64,000 nucleotides of DNA from assembly GCA_026770025.1 (NCBI GenBank), contig JAMXDE010000005.1:2046001-2110000 (forward strand), read 5' to 3'. The notes under the pieces were generated by a model that saw only the letters and a list, made by a program, of their open reading frames with translations, had not been told where the DNA came from and searched no databases. Position 1 is the first letter of the stretch, and every line of letters starts with the position of its first letter. Positions 9,199-19,664 of this stretch are shown in pieces. This DNA comes from Craspedostauros australis (Eukaryota; Bacillariophyta; Bacillariophyceae; Mastogloiales; Achnanthaceae). A program made the position numbers and the translations under genes.

Positions 9199-12100
9199 AT
9201 GGTGAACGACGGCAAATCCACCAAGAGAAGGAAGTTCCATGACAAGGACAAGTACTACAAACGTACGTGCTCATTCATACTCATTCATACCCATCCATGC
9301 TCATTCCGTGCGGTTGCGACCTGTACTCGGAATCAAAAAGATTATTACAATGCTATTGCTATGGATCGGCAGTACGCAGCCATGCCAATCCATTCCTTTG
9401 GGATTGCTCAAGCTGCATGCTTTCAGTGCGGCAGCAGAGTCTACATATTCCATCATTATTCTCATCGAGATTGAGATGTGCACCAGCAATGACTCACGTT
9501 CTTCCTACGCTCTGTACTCGACCACCCCACACCCACACATCAAATCAATCCACCACCGACATCAACAACGTCTGCAGTTGCCAAGGAACAGGGCTTGAGA
9601 AGTCGTGCAGCATTCAAGCTTTCGCAGATCAACAGGCAGTACCCCGTCTTGCAAAAATGCAGCACCATCCTTGATCTCTGTGCCGCCCCAGGTGGTTGGT
9701 CTCAGGTGGCGGCCCGCACGTGCCCCCAGAACACGCAGATCATCGCTGTGGATATCCTCCCCATCCGCAGATTCCCGGGCCACCGCAACATCACCACCAT
9801 CGTCGGTGACATCACGACTGACAGATGCAAGGCCGACATCCGACGCGCCGTCTCCGAATTCAGTGGCGTGCAGCGCAAGAATGCCAAGTCGCCCGACAAC
9901 GGCATCGATCTCGTGTTGCACGATGGTGCCCCCAACATCGGTGCGGCCTACGAAAAGGATGCCTACGAGCAGACGGAGCTCTCCGTCCACGCGCTGCGCT
10001 GCGCCACGCAGCATCTGCGCGAACACGGTACTTTCATCACCAAGATCTACCGCTCGCGTGATTACGCCAGTTTCCACTGGGTCCTCAACCAGCTCTTCGG
10101 CAAGGTCAACGTCCTCAAACCGAAGGCCAGTCGTACGCAATCCGCCGAGATCTTCATCATCTGTCAGGATTACTACAAGCCCGACAAGATCGATCCCAAA
10201 ATGCTCGATCCCAAGTACATCTTCGAAGTCGTCGAGGGTGATACCACCATCGCATCGGCCTCGAGCACCAACAACGCCACAGCGACCTGGAATGTCTTTC
10301 ACAAGAACTGGGGCAAATCCAAACGCCATCGCGATGGATATGACACGGAGCACTTTGATGCGTTCATGAGGCACATTGAAACAGCTTCGAGCTTCGTGGA
10401 GGCCAACGGCATGAAGGAAGCCATCCGCATCATGTCCGTCAGCACAGGATTGTCCTTCCACTGTTCGCACTGTGTTGAGCAACGCAAGAAGCCCAACAAG
10501 CGTGCAACCACGCAGTGTAACTGCAAGTTCTACTTGAATCATCCGCTCACGACGGCAGAAATCAAGGAGAACCTCACCGATCTCAAGGTCCTCAACAAGA
10601 ACGATTTCAAATCCTTGCTGACTTGGAGAGAGAAGATGACGTTGGCTATTGAGAGTAGCCAGCGTCTCAAGTCGCGTAATGATGACAAGGATTCCGCGGA
10701 TGAAAGCGACAGCGACGGTGATAGCAATGATGACGACGACGACAGCGACGATGATAACGAGGAGGCAGGCAGCGAAGATGAAGAAGACGCCGTCCAATCC
10801 GAAATCTCCGAGCTTCGCAAACGCAAGCAACGTGAACGCAAACGGTTGAAGAAAAAGGAACGCAAAAAGGCAGCCAAACGACGCCGTCAGGCAGCGTTGG
10901 GCATGGATCTCAATGCCATCGATGTGCAGAAGCATGATCAATTCTTTTCGCTGGCGTCCATGATGAGCAAGGGAGATCTGGAGGCCGTGTCCGAAGTGAA
11001 CATCGATCGTGTCAACGACGATGAAGTGTTTGGTCCAGAAGATGCCAGCGATGAGAGCGATGGTGAGAATGGCGGCAAAGGAGGTGCAGCCCGCGATGAC
11101 GATACTGGATACTCCCACCGACTTGATCGCGAGCTCGATGCAGCTTACGAACGTTACCTCAGCAGCACGAAGAACGGACTTGCCAAGAGCGGCACGAAGC
11201 ACGCCAAACGATCCAAGCGACTGCAACGTGAGAAGCTTGCGGAAGAATCACAGGAGGATTACGAGATGCTGCTGAAGAGCAACGCAGGTATCAGCAAGGA
11301 TACCGAGGCCTACGTGCGATTGTTGCAAGGCTCACGAGAAGATGATTCCGATGACAACGACGACGACGACGACGATGGTGACGAAGACAGCGACGATGGT
11401 TTCGCATCCAAACCCATGACACCCAACGAACACGCGAAGGTGAAGGCAAGCAGCAAGGCAAGGACAGTGTCGGCGAAGGATGCATCGGCCACGAACAAGA
11501 GTGCGAATCCGCTAATCCACAAGGGAGATGAAGAAGCTGCGACCGCCAAGACCGCACGATGGTTCAGCAATCCGCTCTTTGCCAAGATCGGTTCCCAAGC
11601 TCAGGCGGCCGCTGAAGCCAACGAGATGGAAGCAGAAGAAGAGGATGAGGAGGAAGCGACAACGCCAAAGAAGCGCAAGGGCGACAAATCTCGTGCAGAT
11701 GGTGTTGCCGCCAACGGCCGTGGCAAATCTCGTAAGGAAGAGGCTCCATCGTCAGGTCTGAATGCCGAGGAAGTACTTGCGATGATGCCCAAGACGGACA
11801 AGCAGGTGCGTCACGAGAAGCGACTGAAGGCGCTGGCCCGCGACGAACGCCGTCAAAAGCGCAAGGCGAGGAAGCTGGGCGAGTTGGAAGGCGATTTCGA
11901 AATGGCCCCGGGCGAATCGAATGGCGCATCCGACGACGAGGAGAACGAACGCCGCCGCCGTGAAGATGAGCAGCTGGAAGGTTTGAGCGAAGCAAAGAAG
12001 AAGAAGATCCTGGAGGCCCGCGAATTGATCAAGGCCGGACTCGGGGGCGGCAACGCTGGCGACGATGGCTTGAAGGCGAACAAGATCGAGATGGTGGCGC

Positions 12101-12735
12101 AGGAGGCCCCGCTGCCGATCCATGACGATCGCCGGTACGATTCTGAGAACGAGGAGTACGACAGCGACGACTACGCCCGCACGCTGGCGATGGGCACGAT
12201 GATGCTGCGACATTCTAAGGCCAAGCAGCTCGTGGACGCCTCGTACAATCGGTACGCGTGGAACGATCCGCACGACCTGCCCGAATGGTTCGTCGATGAC
12301 GAGAACAAGCACTACCGCCCGCAGCTGCCGATCCCGCAGGCCCTGATGGAGAAGATGAAGCAGAAGCAGCGCGAGCTGGCGGCCCGACCGATCGCGAAGG
12401 TGGCGGAAGCCCGGGCCCGCAAGAACAAGCGCGCCCGTCTGAAGCTGGCGGCCGCCAAGAAGAAGGCCGAGGCCGTCGCGAATTCGTCGGAGATGTCCGA
12501 GACGATGAAGCTGAAGGCGATCAGCAAGGCGTTGCGCTCGGAGGACACGCAGCGACCCGGCAAGACGTACGTCGTCGCCAAGAAGGGTTCCGCCAACCGC
12601 GGTGGCAAGGGTATGCAGGTGGTGGACAAGCGCATGAAGAGCGACAAGCGGTCGATGCAACGCGCCTTGAAGAAGCGAAAGCATGGCAAGCAGGGTGGAT
12701 TGACTGGCTCCAAGAAGCGCCGCAATCACAAGTAA
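9199..12735 (+). CDS. SPB1: SPB1 rRNA 2'-O-ribose methyltransferase
   Basis: Nucleolar FtsJ-type enzyme that methylates the 25S/28S A-loop and is needed for 60S assembly. Exons 9199-9262 and 9578-12735 (intron 315 bp, phase 1) rebuild the conserved start KYYKLAKEQGLRSRAAFKL; the second exon alone lacks it. Product 1073 residues. SAM site DLCAAPGGW (residues 54-62); catalytic K-D-K-E tetrad visible as K35, D137 (VLHDGAPN), K of FITKIYRS and E of SAEIFII. The SPB1 middle domain (TTAEIKENLTDLKVLNKNDF) and long acidic/Lys coiled linkers follow. The Spb1_C domain begins near APLPIHDDRRYDSENEEYDSD and ends in a Lys/Arg-rich nucleolar tail (GSKKRRNHK). It is longer than yeast Spb1 (841) through acidic linkers. 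A TATAATG-rich patch follows the stop. Confidence 0.96.
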
Positions 12736-13816
12736 AGTATTATAATGTAATATCTATTATAATGGCAGAGTACAAGTGGTCTCTGGATTGCGTAATAATA
12801 CCACAGATAGCATGGCAGGTTGCAGAACTGGTAGAACAATAGGTTCGCTCCGGATAGAGTACGTCGAGCGTTTCAATGATACTTGGAGTCGATCAAACGA
12901 ATGAGGACACGAGCGTTGCTGGACATTGGCGCCAAAGGAAATGAAGTGCAGTATTGCTGCTCGCTGGCCTGGGTCTTACTCTTCTACTACTATTCCTTTC
13001 TGAATATATTGAGAGATGAACAGAGCAGACAGAGGAAGTAGGTACAGGTACTTGCAGAGTTGAGCAGAGTGTTGAGAGTAAAGCTTGGCAATACTCTGCA
13101 GTACTGTTTGACTACTTACCATTTGTAACCTACACTGATGCGGTAGAATGTTGAAGCCTTGTTTGGCAGAGATCGTGGCACACATGTGTGCGTGTTTGTG
13201 TGCGTGTCTTTCTTGTTGCCGCGATTGTCGTTGCCACGACTGTTGTCATCAAACAGGGGTCATAACCCAATGAGAAGAATCTACACGCACGCAGACAAGA
13301 ATCTCCAGCGCGCCGTTTCTCGTGGGTGGAACTGCGTCTCTGATTCGCTGGTTCGTTGTTATGGGCAGGCGCCAACAACACAACACACACATTCGTCTTC
13401 TGACCAAGAACGCAGAAGGAACAAAAACTGACACCACGTCGCACCGCTTCGCATCGTGGTACGTCGCTGCTTCACTTCATCGCAGTCGCATTCCTTCGTT
13501 CGTGAGCGGAGTTATTCTGAGAGTGGAGCAGATCGTGCCGACTACTCATGGACATACTTCGCACTTTGTACTCTATTCTTCCCTGTCGGTATCCACCACA
13601 CTCCATGAATACCCGTATTAGTCGTTGCCCTCTGCCATAGTAATAGAATAGCACCCTCCCCATTGGCTTTCCAACCCTTGTGACAGACACAAGCATACTC
13701 AGGTATACTCAGTCATACTCAGTCATACTCAGGTATACGAGCTACTCACACTCACACTCATAGCCGTAGCCCAAGCAACAGCAGGCACAACAGCAAGCAC
13801 AAAGACAAGCACGACA
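12736..13816. other. Intergenic
   Basis: 1.1 kb between two same-strand genes. AT-rich ttataatgtaatatctattataat directly after SPB1 is a likely 3'-end signal. Further on there are several gagtac motifs and a 10-bp tandem repeat. No protein-coding frame with recognisable content. Confidence 0.5.
13695..13734. repeat. 10-bp tandem repeat, 4 copies
   Basis: Units atactcaggt, atactcagtc, atactcagtc, atactcaggt in a row, about 80 bp upstream of the ATG at 13817. The mirror-like order (gt, tc, tc, gt) suggests duplication in the 5' leader. Confidence 0.85.
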
Positions 13817-14683
13817 ATGACTGCAGCCTCAACCCCAATGGCAACCACAATGACAACCACAATGGCCACAATGAACAGAACAAGAAGAAGACGAACGCTG
13901 AACAGCAACCCATTCCGGGCATCGGCCATCCTGACGACGTTGATCGCGCTGGCGGCCGCTTGCGCAAAGACCAACGTCGCCCGCGCCTTCAGCTCCGACG
14001 CCCGCATGCGCAGCACGAGCTTCCACGACCACAAGCGCAAGGTCCTGCCCGAGGACGTCGTCGCGGCGCAGCTGCAATTGCTGCAGGCCGGCGACATCCA
14101 ATCGGCCTACGATCGCTTCATGACGCCCGAATCCAAATGCGTCACGAACCACTCGTGGCAGACGTTCGCGGAGGAGATCCTGGCCGAGCCCTTCTCGGAT
14201 ATCGTGGGACACGATCGTGCGTCCGTCATTCTGACGGTGTCGGGGGCCGATGAAGATGCGGCGTCGAAGAAGCACTTCACGACCTGCATGTGTCTCGTGC
14301 GCGTGGCACCCTGCATCCATGGATTGCCGGAGGATTCGCCCAGGATACGCATGATGGCCGTGCCCAGCAAAGATGGCCGCAGCAGGGTCATGCAGGAAAC
14401 CGTGTTGGCGCGTCACTATTGGTGGGAGCTGTTCAAGTATCCGTCGTCGGTCAGGGACTACGACTACGACCAGGCCGGATATCCCAGCGACAGCAACGAC
14501 GATGATGTCTGGATGATCCATTCCGTCATTCCGGACTTCGAGTCCATGGAAGTGGATGACATCGAAGTGGAAGAGGGACTTTGGGCGGATATCATGGATC
14601 AGGATTTGTACGATGATGATGATGATGACGACGACGATTACGACGATGATGATGATGACGATGGTTTTGAACCGTTCTTTTGA
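13817..14683 (+). CDS. Plastid-type leader protein with acidic Asp/Tyr tail
   Basis: 288 residues, single exon. The N-terminus is Thr/Met/Arg-rich, then a hydrophobic stretch (ILTTLIALAAACAK, about 35-50) ends in VARAFSSDARMRS, matching a signal peptide cut before Phe as in diatom bipartite plastid leaders. The mature part has LPEDVVAAQLQLLQAGDIQSAYDRFMTPES, a helical start like that of small DUF4864-type domains (AQ..AL..GD...AY.F.SP), followed by a beta-rich region with FTTCMCLVRVAPC. The end is almost pure Asp with some Tyr, then GFEPFF. The role is unknown; a soluble plastid stroma protein is the inference. An upstream run of Thr/Met codons makes the exact start uncertain among several ATGs (13817, 13838 and later). 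Confidence 0.7.
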   Translation: MTAASTPMATTMTTTMATMNRTRRRRTLNSNPFRASAILTTLIALAAACAKTNVARAFSSDARMRSTSFHDHKRKVLPEDVVAAQLQLLQAGDIQSAYDRFMTPESKCVTNHSWQTFAEEILAEPFSDIVGHDRASVILTVSGADEDAASKKHFTTCMCLVRVAPCIHGLPEDSPRIRMMAVPSKDGRSRVMQETVLARHYWWELFKYPSSVRDYDYDQAGYPSDSNDDDVWMIHSVIPDFESMEVDDIEVEEGLWADIMDQDLYDDDDDDDDDYDDDDDDDGFEPFF

Positions 14684-15378
14684 TTTGGCGTAGCATGTTG
14701 CACCAAGGCATGCTGCAACAGCTGCATTGCTGACTCCCAACGACAGCAATGCCAGCAAGCAATGTCGTTGAGTTGAGTTGAAACGGGACACAGACAACCA
14801 TGTGGCACGGCATTGCGATGTATGTAGTGCCAATGACGCACGCTTGCGATCACTTTGAATCAGCAACAACAGCAATCAGCTGCTGCGAAAGGAACGGCTA
14901 ACTATTATACACAATACGATAGAGTATGTACAAATATAACTTCATGGCGGTGCATGGGCAATGCACAACTGTTCGCATGCATCATCAGGGCTGCTCCAGA
15001 GAGAGAGAGAGAGATCGCAAGGCAGACAAACACGTCAGTCTCCCAACAATGCATTGTTGAAGGAACACGGCGCTCACCTTTCGCATGGGAAAAACGGAAG
15101 GCACGCTGAATGAGCATCGCCTTGCATCACATGTATGGTACAGACGCACAGCACTCATGCTGCACCAAACTGCGACAGCGATGACTACTGCACATGGGGC
15201 AATGCTCGGTTTCGCTGTCCTTCGTTCCACAAACCCATCTCGCATCGTTGTACTACCAGCAAGCAAACACATAAACGCAGACTCTGTAACGTTAACTGTT
15301 CCAATCTGAAACATCGCAGCTCTGCATTAGTTGACTTCTAATCACTTTGTGCCCTAACTTTGCACCACACAAAGATGC
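14684..15378. other. Convergent intergenic gap
   Basis: 0.7 kb between the 3' ends of two convergent genes. It contains a gagagagagagagat run (about 15000-15015) and a degenerate agttgagttgaaac repeat near 14768. No gene seen. Confidence 0.5.
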
Positions 15379-18300
15379 TTAGGCATCATCGGGATCGACA
15401 GAATCGACGCTGATCGCAGGCTCCGACGCCAAACTGGCCTTGCTGCTGACACGGTCTTCGTCGGCATGCAGCTGCATGTTCCACATCTCGGCGTACTCCC
15501 CATTCGGAATCTGCAGCAGTTCGTCGTGCGTGCCTTCCTCGGCCACCAATCCTTCCTTCAGAACGATGATGTTGTCGGCGTTGCGGATGGTGCCGAGACG
15601 ATGTGCGATGACGAGCACCGTGCGCTCTTCTCCCACGATACCCGTGCCCGACAGACGATCCAACGCCTCCTGAACGCTCTTCTCCGTCAGCGTGTCCAAC
15701 GCGCTCGTGGCTTCGTCCAGCATCACGAACGGCGGGTCCTTCAGCAAGCACCGCGCGATGGCGGCACGCTGCTTCTCGCCGCCGCTCAGCTTCAGTCCGC
15801 GGTCACCCACGACGGTGTCCCATCCCTCGGGCAGGGCCTCGACGAAGTCCAGCAGCTGCGCGTCGCGTGCCGATTGTATTACCTCCTCGTGCACGGCGGT
15901 GCGACGTCCGTACTTCAGGTTCGTGTAGATGGAGTCGTTGAACATGCTGGCGGCCTGCGGCACGACGCCGATGGCACCGCGCAGAGACTTCTGCGTGATC
16001 TGACGCACGTCGTGTCCGTTCACCTTGATGCAACCGCCCAGGACGTCGTAGAAGCGGAAGAAGAGGCGTGAGATGGTGGTCTTGCCAGCGCCCGTCTTGC
16101 CCACGATGGCGGTCGTCGTGCCGCGCTTCATCTTGAACGAGACGCCCTTGAGTCCCTTCGTGGGGTCCTGGGTGGGGTAGTGGAACACGACGTTGTCAAA
16201 TTCGACGGCCACGTCGTCATCATCCTCGTCCGCGTCGACCGAGCTCTCGTACGGCAACGGCTTCGCACCGGGCAAGTCGGTGACATCGGGTGATTCGGCC
16301 AGCAGCTCCGAGAGGTTGGTGAGGTCGATGATGGCCATGACGATGGAGTTGTAGACGCTGCCCAGGAAGTTGAGCGGCGCGAAGAGCTGGATGATGTAGG
16401 TGAGGACCGCCACGAAGTCGCCGACCTGCATGCCGGGACACACATCGATGGAGATGGACTGGCAGCATTCCGAAACGCCCGAGTCGCAACCTTGCTCGAC
16501 GCAGCAATCGATGCGCTTTTGGATGCCCACGGCGCTGAGGGAGAGGGCGACCGCCAGGCAGATTTGGAGGATGACCTTTTGGGAGATGTTGAGGAAGGAC
16601 AGGGATGCCTGGACGTTGACGGATCCTTCCTGGTAGCGCGAGACGGCTTCGCCGAACAACCTCGCCTCGTAGACTTCCGCGGTGAAGTACTTGACGGTCT
16701 CGAAGTTGACCAGCGAATCGGTGCACCTGTCGTGCCATTCGTTGTCGGACTTGACGACGGCCTTGCGGAATTTCTTGCGCCACAGCGTCACGAGGATGGT
16801 CCACACGACGTAGATCCATACGAAGTAGAAGACCGAGATGGCCAGCGGCAGGTACTTGAAGTAGGTGGCGAAGACGACGCAGACCACGATGCATTCCAAC
16901 ATGGCCGGGATGAGCCAAAGGAAGAGGTATTTCATGAGGGTGTTGCACGCTGCGATGCCGCGGTCCATGCTGCGGATGACCTCGCCGAGCTTCTTGCGCA
17001 GATGCCAATCCAGTGACAAGGTGTGGAGGTGCCAGAACGTGGTCTGGCTGAGCTGCACGAAGGCCGCCTGCGCGACCTTGAGGTAGATGAGCGACTGTCC
17101 TTCGCGGAAGGCGCTGCTGAGGAATCCCAGCACCGCGTACGCGATGGAGTTCATGATGCACGCCCTGTAATCTTGATGGGCGAGGGCCGTCGATGCGTTG
17201 CCGAGCAGGATGGGCGAGATGATGTTGCAGACCTTGCTGAGGATGACGCAAACCCACGTGAGGATGGCACGGATGCGGTTGGCGATGGGAGAGGATGTGA
17301 CGATGCTGTCGCTGCCGTCCTCGCCCTCGTCAAAGCCGTGCCCCGACGAGCGTCTGGATTGTCCTGGGATTCCTCCCGTGCTGCTCTCGTCCGGCCAAAC
17401 GTAGGGCTTGAGCAAGGTGAGGATGGCTGCTCGTGACAGCGTCTTCTTGCGCGGGCGTCGGTTGACGTTCGATCCGTCGGCGAAGGCATTGTGAAAGGGC
17501 GTCATAGCAGCCTCCAGGATGACGCAGAGAGTGTAGAGGCCGATGGTGGTGTACATGACCTCATCTCCAGCGGCTGTCACGTGACGGTGCTTGTAGTAGA
17601 CCACGGCCGTCGGCACGTAGATGCAAAGCGCAGCGAAGATGTTGAGGAAGCGGGCCACGATGCCGAATCTGGAGCGAGATGGGAAGTTCCTGAGGATGAG
17701 CCAGACGGAGAAGGTTGAGGTGACAGTGGCGGCTATGACGATGGTCTGCGGCAGGACGAAGATGGTGAGGGAATCGAAGGAGTCTCCGACGAGGAGCTGG
17801 AACCAGAAGACGATGGTGAAGAAGAGCTGGACGCTGAGGCTCCAGGTGCTTGCCGTGCGCAGTTGCAGTTGCTCCGGGGTCAGAGCGGGCGCAGCAGTGG
17901 CATTGACACTTGCGGTTGCATTTGCGTTGGCAGTGGTGTTGTCGTTGGTTGAGGATTCCAACAGAGCTTCAGTCTCTGACTCGGTAGCGGTGCCGCCGGC
18001 CGCGGCTGCGGATTCGCCGTTGGCATCGGCATCTTGAGCGTTGTCATCTTCCCCCGTGGCGACGCTGCCGTAGCCCTTGTGAGCCTGGCTGCCGTTGGAG
18101 ACGATGGACGCCGATTTGGAGCCAGGACCCTTGCCGCTGGCCTTTGCGTTGCCTCTTCCGGCTTTGTCGGCGCCGCTCCCGTGATGGGACTCGCTGAAAT
18201 GCTTGGACGTGACTTGCGACGCGGTCTGGATGAGATCCATGCTCATGCGCAGGAGCTGCAGCGTGATGGCCACCCCAGCACACGCGGCAGTCCAGTACAT

Positions 18301-18453
18301 GGCATGACCGGAAGCCGTTGGCGATTCGGCCCGATCTGGTGCGGATGACGATGCTGTTGCGCCTTCATCTACAGCGACCGCAAGGACCTGGATGGTCAAC
18401 AGCAGCATGAGCTGCGACATCCAGAGCATCGATCGTGACATCAATGTCATCAT
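15379..18453 (-). CDS. Half-size ABC transporter, ABCB6/HMT1/ATM1 type
   Basis: 1024 residues, single exon. Layout: a hydrophobic leader (about 8-30), a first helix after it, a Gly/Ser/Thr/Asn-rich linker, several helices forming an N-terminal TMD0-like extension (about 200-340), a six-helix ABC membrane domain (about 390-690) with the ATM1-family signature DSLVNFETVKYFTAE, then one ABC ATPase. ATPase motifs: Walker A GKTGAGKTT, signature LSGGEKQR, Walker B FVMLDEATSALD, switch His in IAHRLGTIR. One nucleotide-binding domain means it acts as a homodimer. Relatives export glutathione-, phytochelatin- or porphyrin-linked compounds from vacuole or mitochondrion. The extra N-terminal helices favour HMT1/ABCB6 over ATM1. 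A Cys-rich loop (DCCVEQGCDSGVSECC) in the luminal side of the membrane domain is odd. The frame extends to 18522 without ATG; ATG 18453 is used. Confidence 0.9.
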   Translation of the reverse strand: MMTLMSRSMLWMSQLMLLLTIQVLAVAVDEGATASSSAPDRAESPTASGHAMYWTAACAGVAITLQLLRMSMDLIQTASQVTSKHFSESHHGSGADKAGRGNAKASGKGPGSKSASIVSNGSQAHKGYGSVATGEDDNAQDADANGESAAAAGGTATESETEALLESSTNDNTTANANATASVNATAAPALTPEQLQLRTASTWSLSVQLFFTIVFWFQLLVGDSFDSLTIFVLPQTIVIAATVTSTFSVWLILRNFPSRSRFGIVARFLNIFAALCIYVPTAVVYYKHRHVTAAGDEVMYTTIGLYTLCVILEAAMTPFHNAFADGSNVNRRPRKKTLSRAAILTLLKPYVWPDESSTGGIPGQSRRSSGHGFDEGEDGSDSIVTSSPIANRIRAILTWVCVILSKVCNIISPILLGNASTALAHQDYRACIMNSIAYAVLGFLSSAFREGQSLIYLKVAQAAFVQLSQTTFWHLHTLSLDWHLRKKLGEVIRSMDRGIAACNTLMKYLFLWLIPAMLECIVVCVVFATYFKYLPLAISVFYFVWIYVVWTILVTLWRKKFRKAVVKSDNEWHDRCTDSLVNFETVKYFTAEVYEARLFGEAVSRYQEGSVNVQASLSFLNISQKVILQICLAVALSLSAVGIQKRIDCCVEQGCDSGVSECCQSISIDVCPGMQVGDFVAVLTYIIQLFAPLNFLGSVYNSIVMAIIDLTNLSELLAESPDVTDLPGAKPLPYESSVDADEDDDDVAVEFDNVVFHYPTQDPTKGLKGVSFKMKRGTTTAIVGKTGAGKTTISRLFFRFYDVLGGCIKVNGHDVRQITQKSLRGAIGVVPQAASMFNDSIYTNLKYGRRTAVHEEVIQSARDAQLLDFVEALPEGWDTVVGDRGLKLSGGEKQRAAIARCLLKDPPFVMLDEATSALDTLTEKSVQEALDRLSGTGIVGEERTVLVIAHRLGTIRNADNIIVLKEGLVAEEGTHDELLQIPNGEYAEMWNMQLHADEDRVSSKASLASEPAISVDSVDPDDA

Positions 18454-18660
18454 GGTTCGTTTGTTGTTGCGATGAGCCTTGGTCTTTGATGAATGGATGG
18501 ATGGAGATTTGGTGCCTCTCAATGCGTGAAGTGAAGTGATGAGGGATGATGAGGGATGACGAGAGATGACGAGAGAAGCAGCGTTCTCAAAGCAATCAAA
18601 GCAATCAATGGATGGTTGGAAGTGTCCAGTCGACAGCAGGCCCTTCTGCTCGACTTCACT

Positions 18661-18698
18661 TCAGTTCGATTGACTTCAGTTCGATTGACTTCAGTTCG
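18661..18698. repeat. 15-bp tandem repeat, 2.5 copies
   Basis: Unit tcagttcgattgact at 18661-18675 and 18676-18690, then a partial copy, about 200 bp upstream of the ABC transporter start. Confidence 0.85.
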
Positions 18699-18758
18699 GC
18701 TGAATGAGATGTAGAGGAATAGCAGTATGCACTCGTGTTGTACTCGAACTATACTCGT

Positions 18759-18812
18759 ATTGCACTTGGAATGAAGTGTACTCGCATTGCACTTGGAATG
18801 AAGTGTACTCGC
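18759..18812. repeat. 27-bp direct repeat, 2 perfect copies
   Basis: Two adjacent identical 27-bp units beginning attgcacttggaatgaag (18759-18785 and 18786-18812), followed by an AT-rich patch. A recent duplication, no coding content. Confidence 0.9.
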
Positions 18813-19664
18813 AGAGTATTATATTCTATTATATAATAATAGTAGGTATGGACCTTGGATGCGTTGGCTGCTACTTAGGAGTTGTCACCAAAGAAGAAGA
18901 TCGATGACACGATGATGCGCGCTGAATGATGCGTTTCGCACTGTTGGGAACTCTGTTGTTCGGGCTTGGTTTGTGATTTGTGATGGTTGCAGGTGCTGCC
19001 TCATCCAACGAATGGGTGTGGATCCACACATGATTGTTGGTGCCAACCAACGCATTCAACACAACGCAAACACACAGGCGCCAATTCAGCACCATCTTTG
19101 CCGACCATGTCCGCCGCAGAGGCCCCAACGGATCCAAAGCATCGAAGATCCTCTTGGTCCGTGAACTCCAAGGAAGCGCATGGAAACTCTTCGGTTGCCC
19201 AATTGGAATCCATCACGCGCGAAGCCTGTATACTATGGAGGCGAATCTAGAGAAAGAGAGTGGAAATTGAACCTTGATCGTTGTGCTCTGTCTAAACATC
19301 CTCATCGACACTTGCATGCGGTACAAGTAAACATGACAGAGCACAACTGCAAACCAATACAATAGATTACCTATATACGTAAGATTAGATTTGTGTTGCG
19401 TAAGTATTATATAATATGTTGGTTGTCTATTTTCATGTTCTTGTCTTTGCGAGTGAAGCCATGTTTTGGCTTTTGTTCTTCTCTATCGTCCCTAAATATG
19501 GCCAGCACTCGCACGTTGGTTGCTATTATATGTGCTATCTTTGTTCTTGTGTTGTCAGCGAATACCTGCTCGCAAGCATGACAATCGAATACTCTGAGTG
19601 GTAGAGTACTATGCGTGTCATGTTGCCGCATGCTTGTCTGTGTTCCCCCTGTCGTGCCGTCCGT

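Larger units (their letters stand above)
18454..19664. other. Intergenic with several tandem repeats
   Basis: 1.2 kb between two minus-strand genes. It holds gatgagggatgatgaggg runs (18537-18580), the two repeats listed separately, and an AT-rich ttatattctattatataataatag patch (18817-18843). A 27-codon signal-like frame (MASTRTLVAIICAIFV..., from 19498) sits alone and is probably chance. Confidence 0.5.

Noticed and set aside
9562-11226. 554-codon minus-strand frame opposite SPB1
   Set aside because: Hydrophobic-looking antisense of acidic/Lys-rich codons; SPB1 on the plus strand is certain.
11752-12729. 325-codon minus frame opposite the SPB1 C-terminus
   Set aside because: Antisense Leu/Arg/His-rich shadow of Lys/Glu/Ala codons.
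19393-19581. 62-codon hydrophobic frame, signal-peptide-like
   Set aside because: Begins at a non-ATG codon, ends just after the hydrophobic stretch and has no splice donor to continue.
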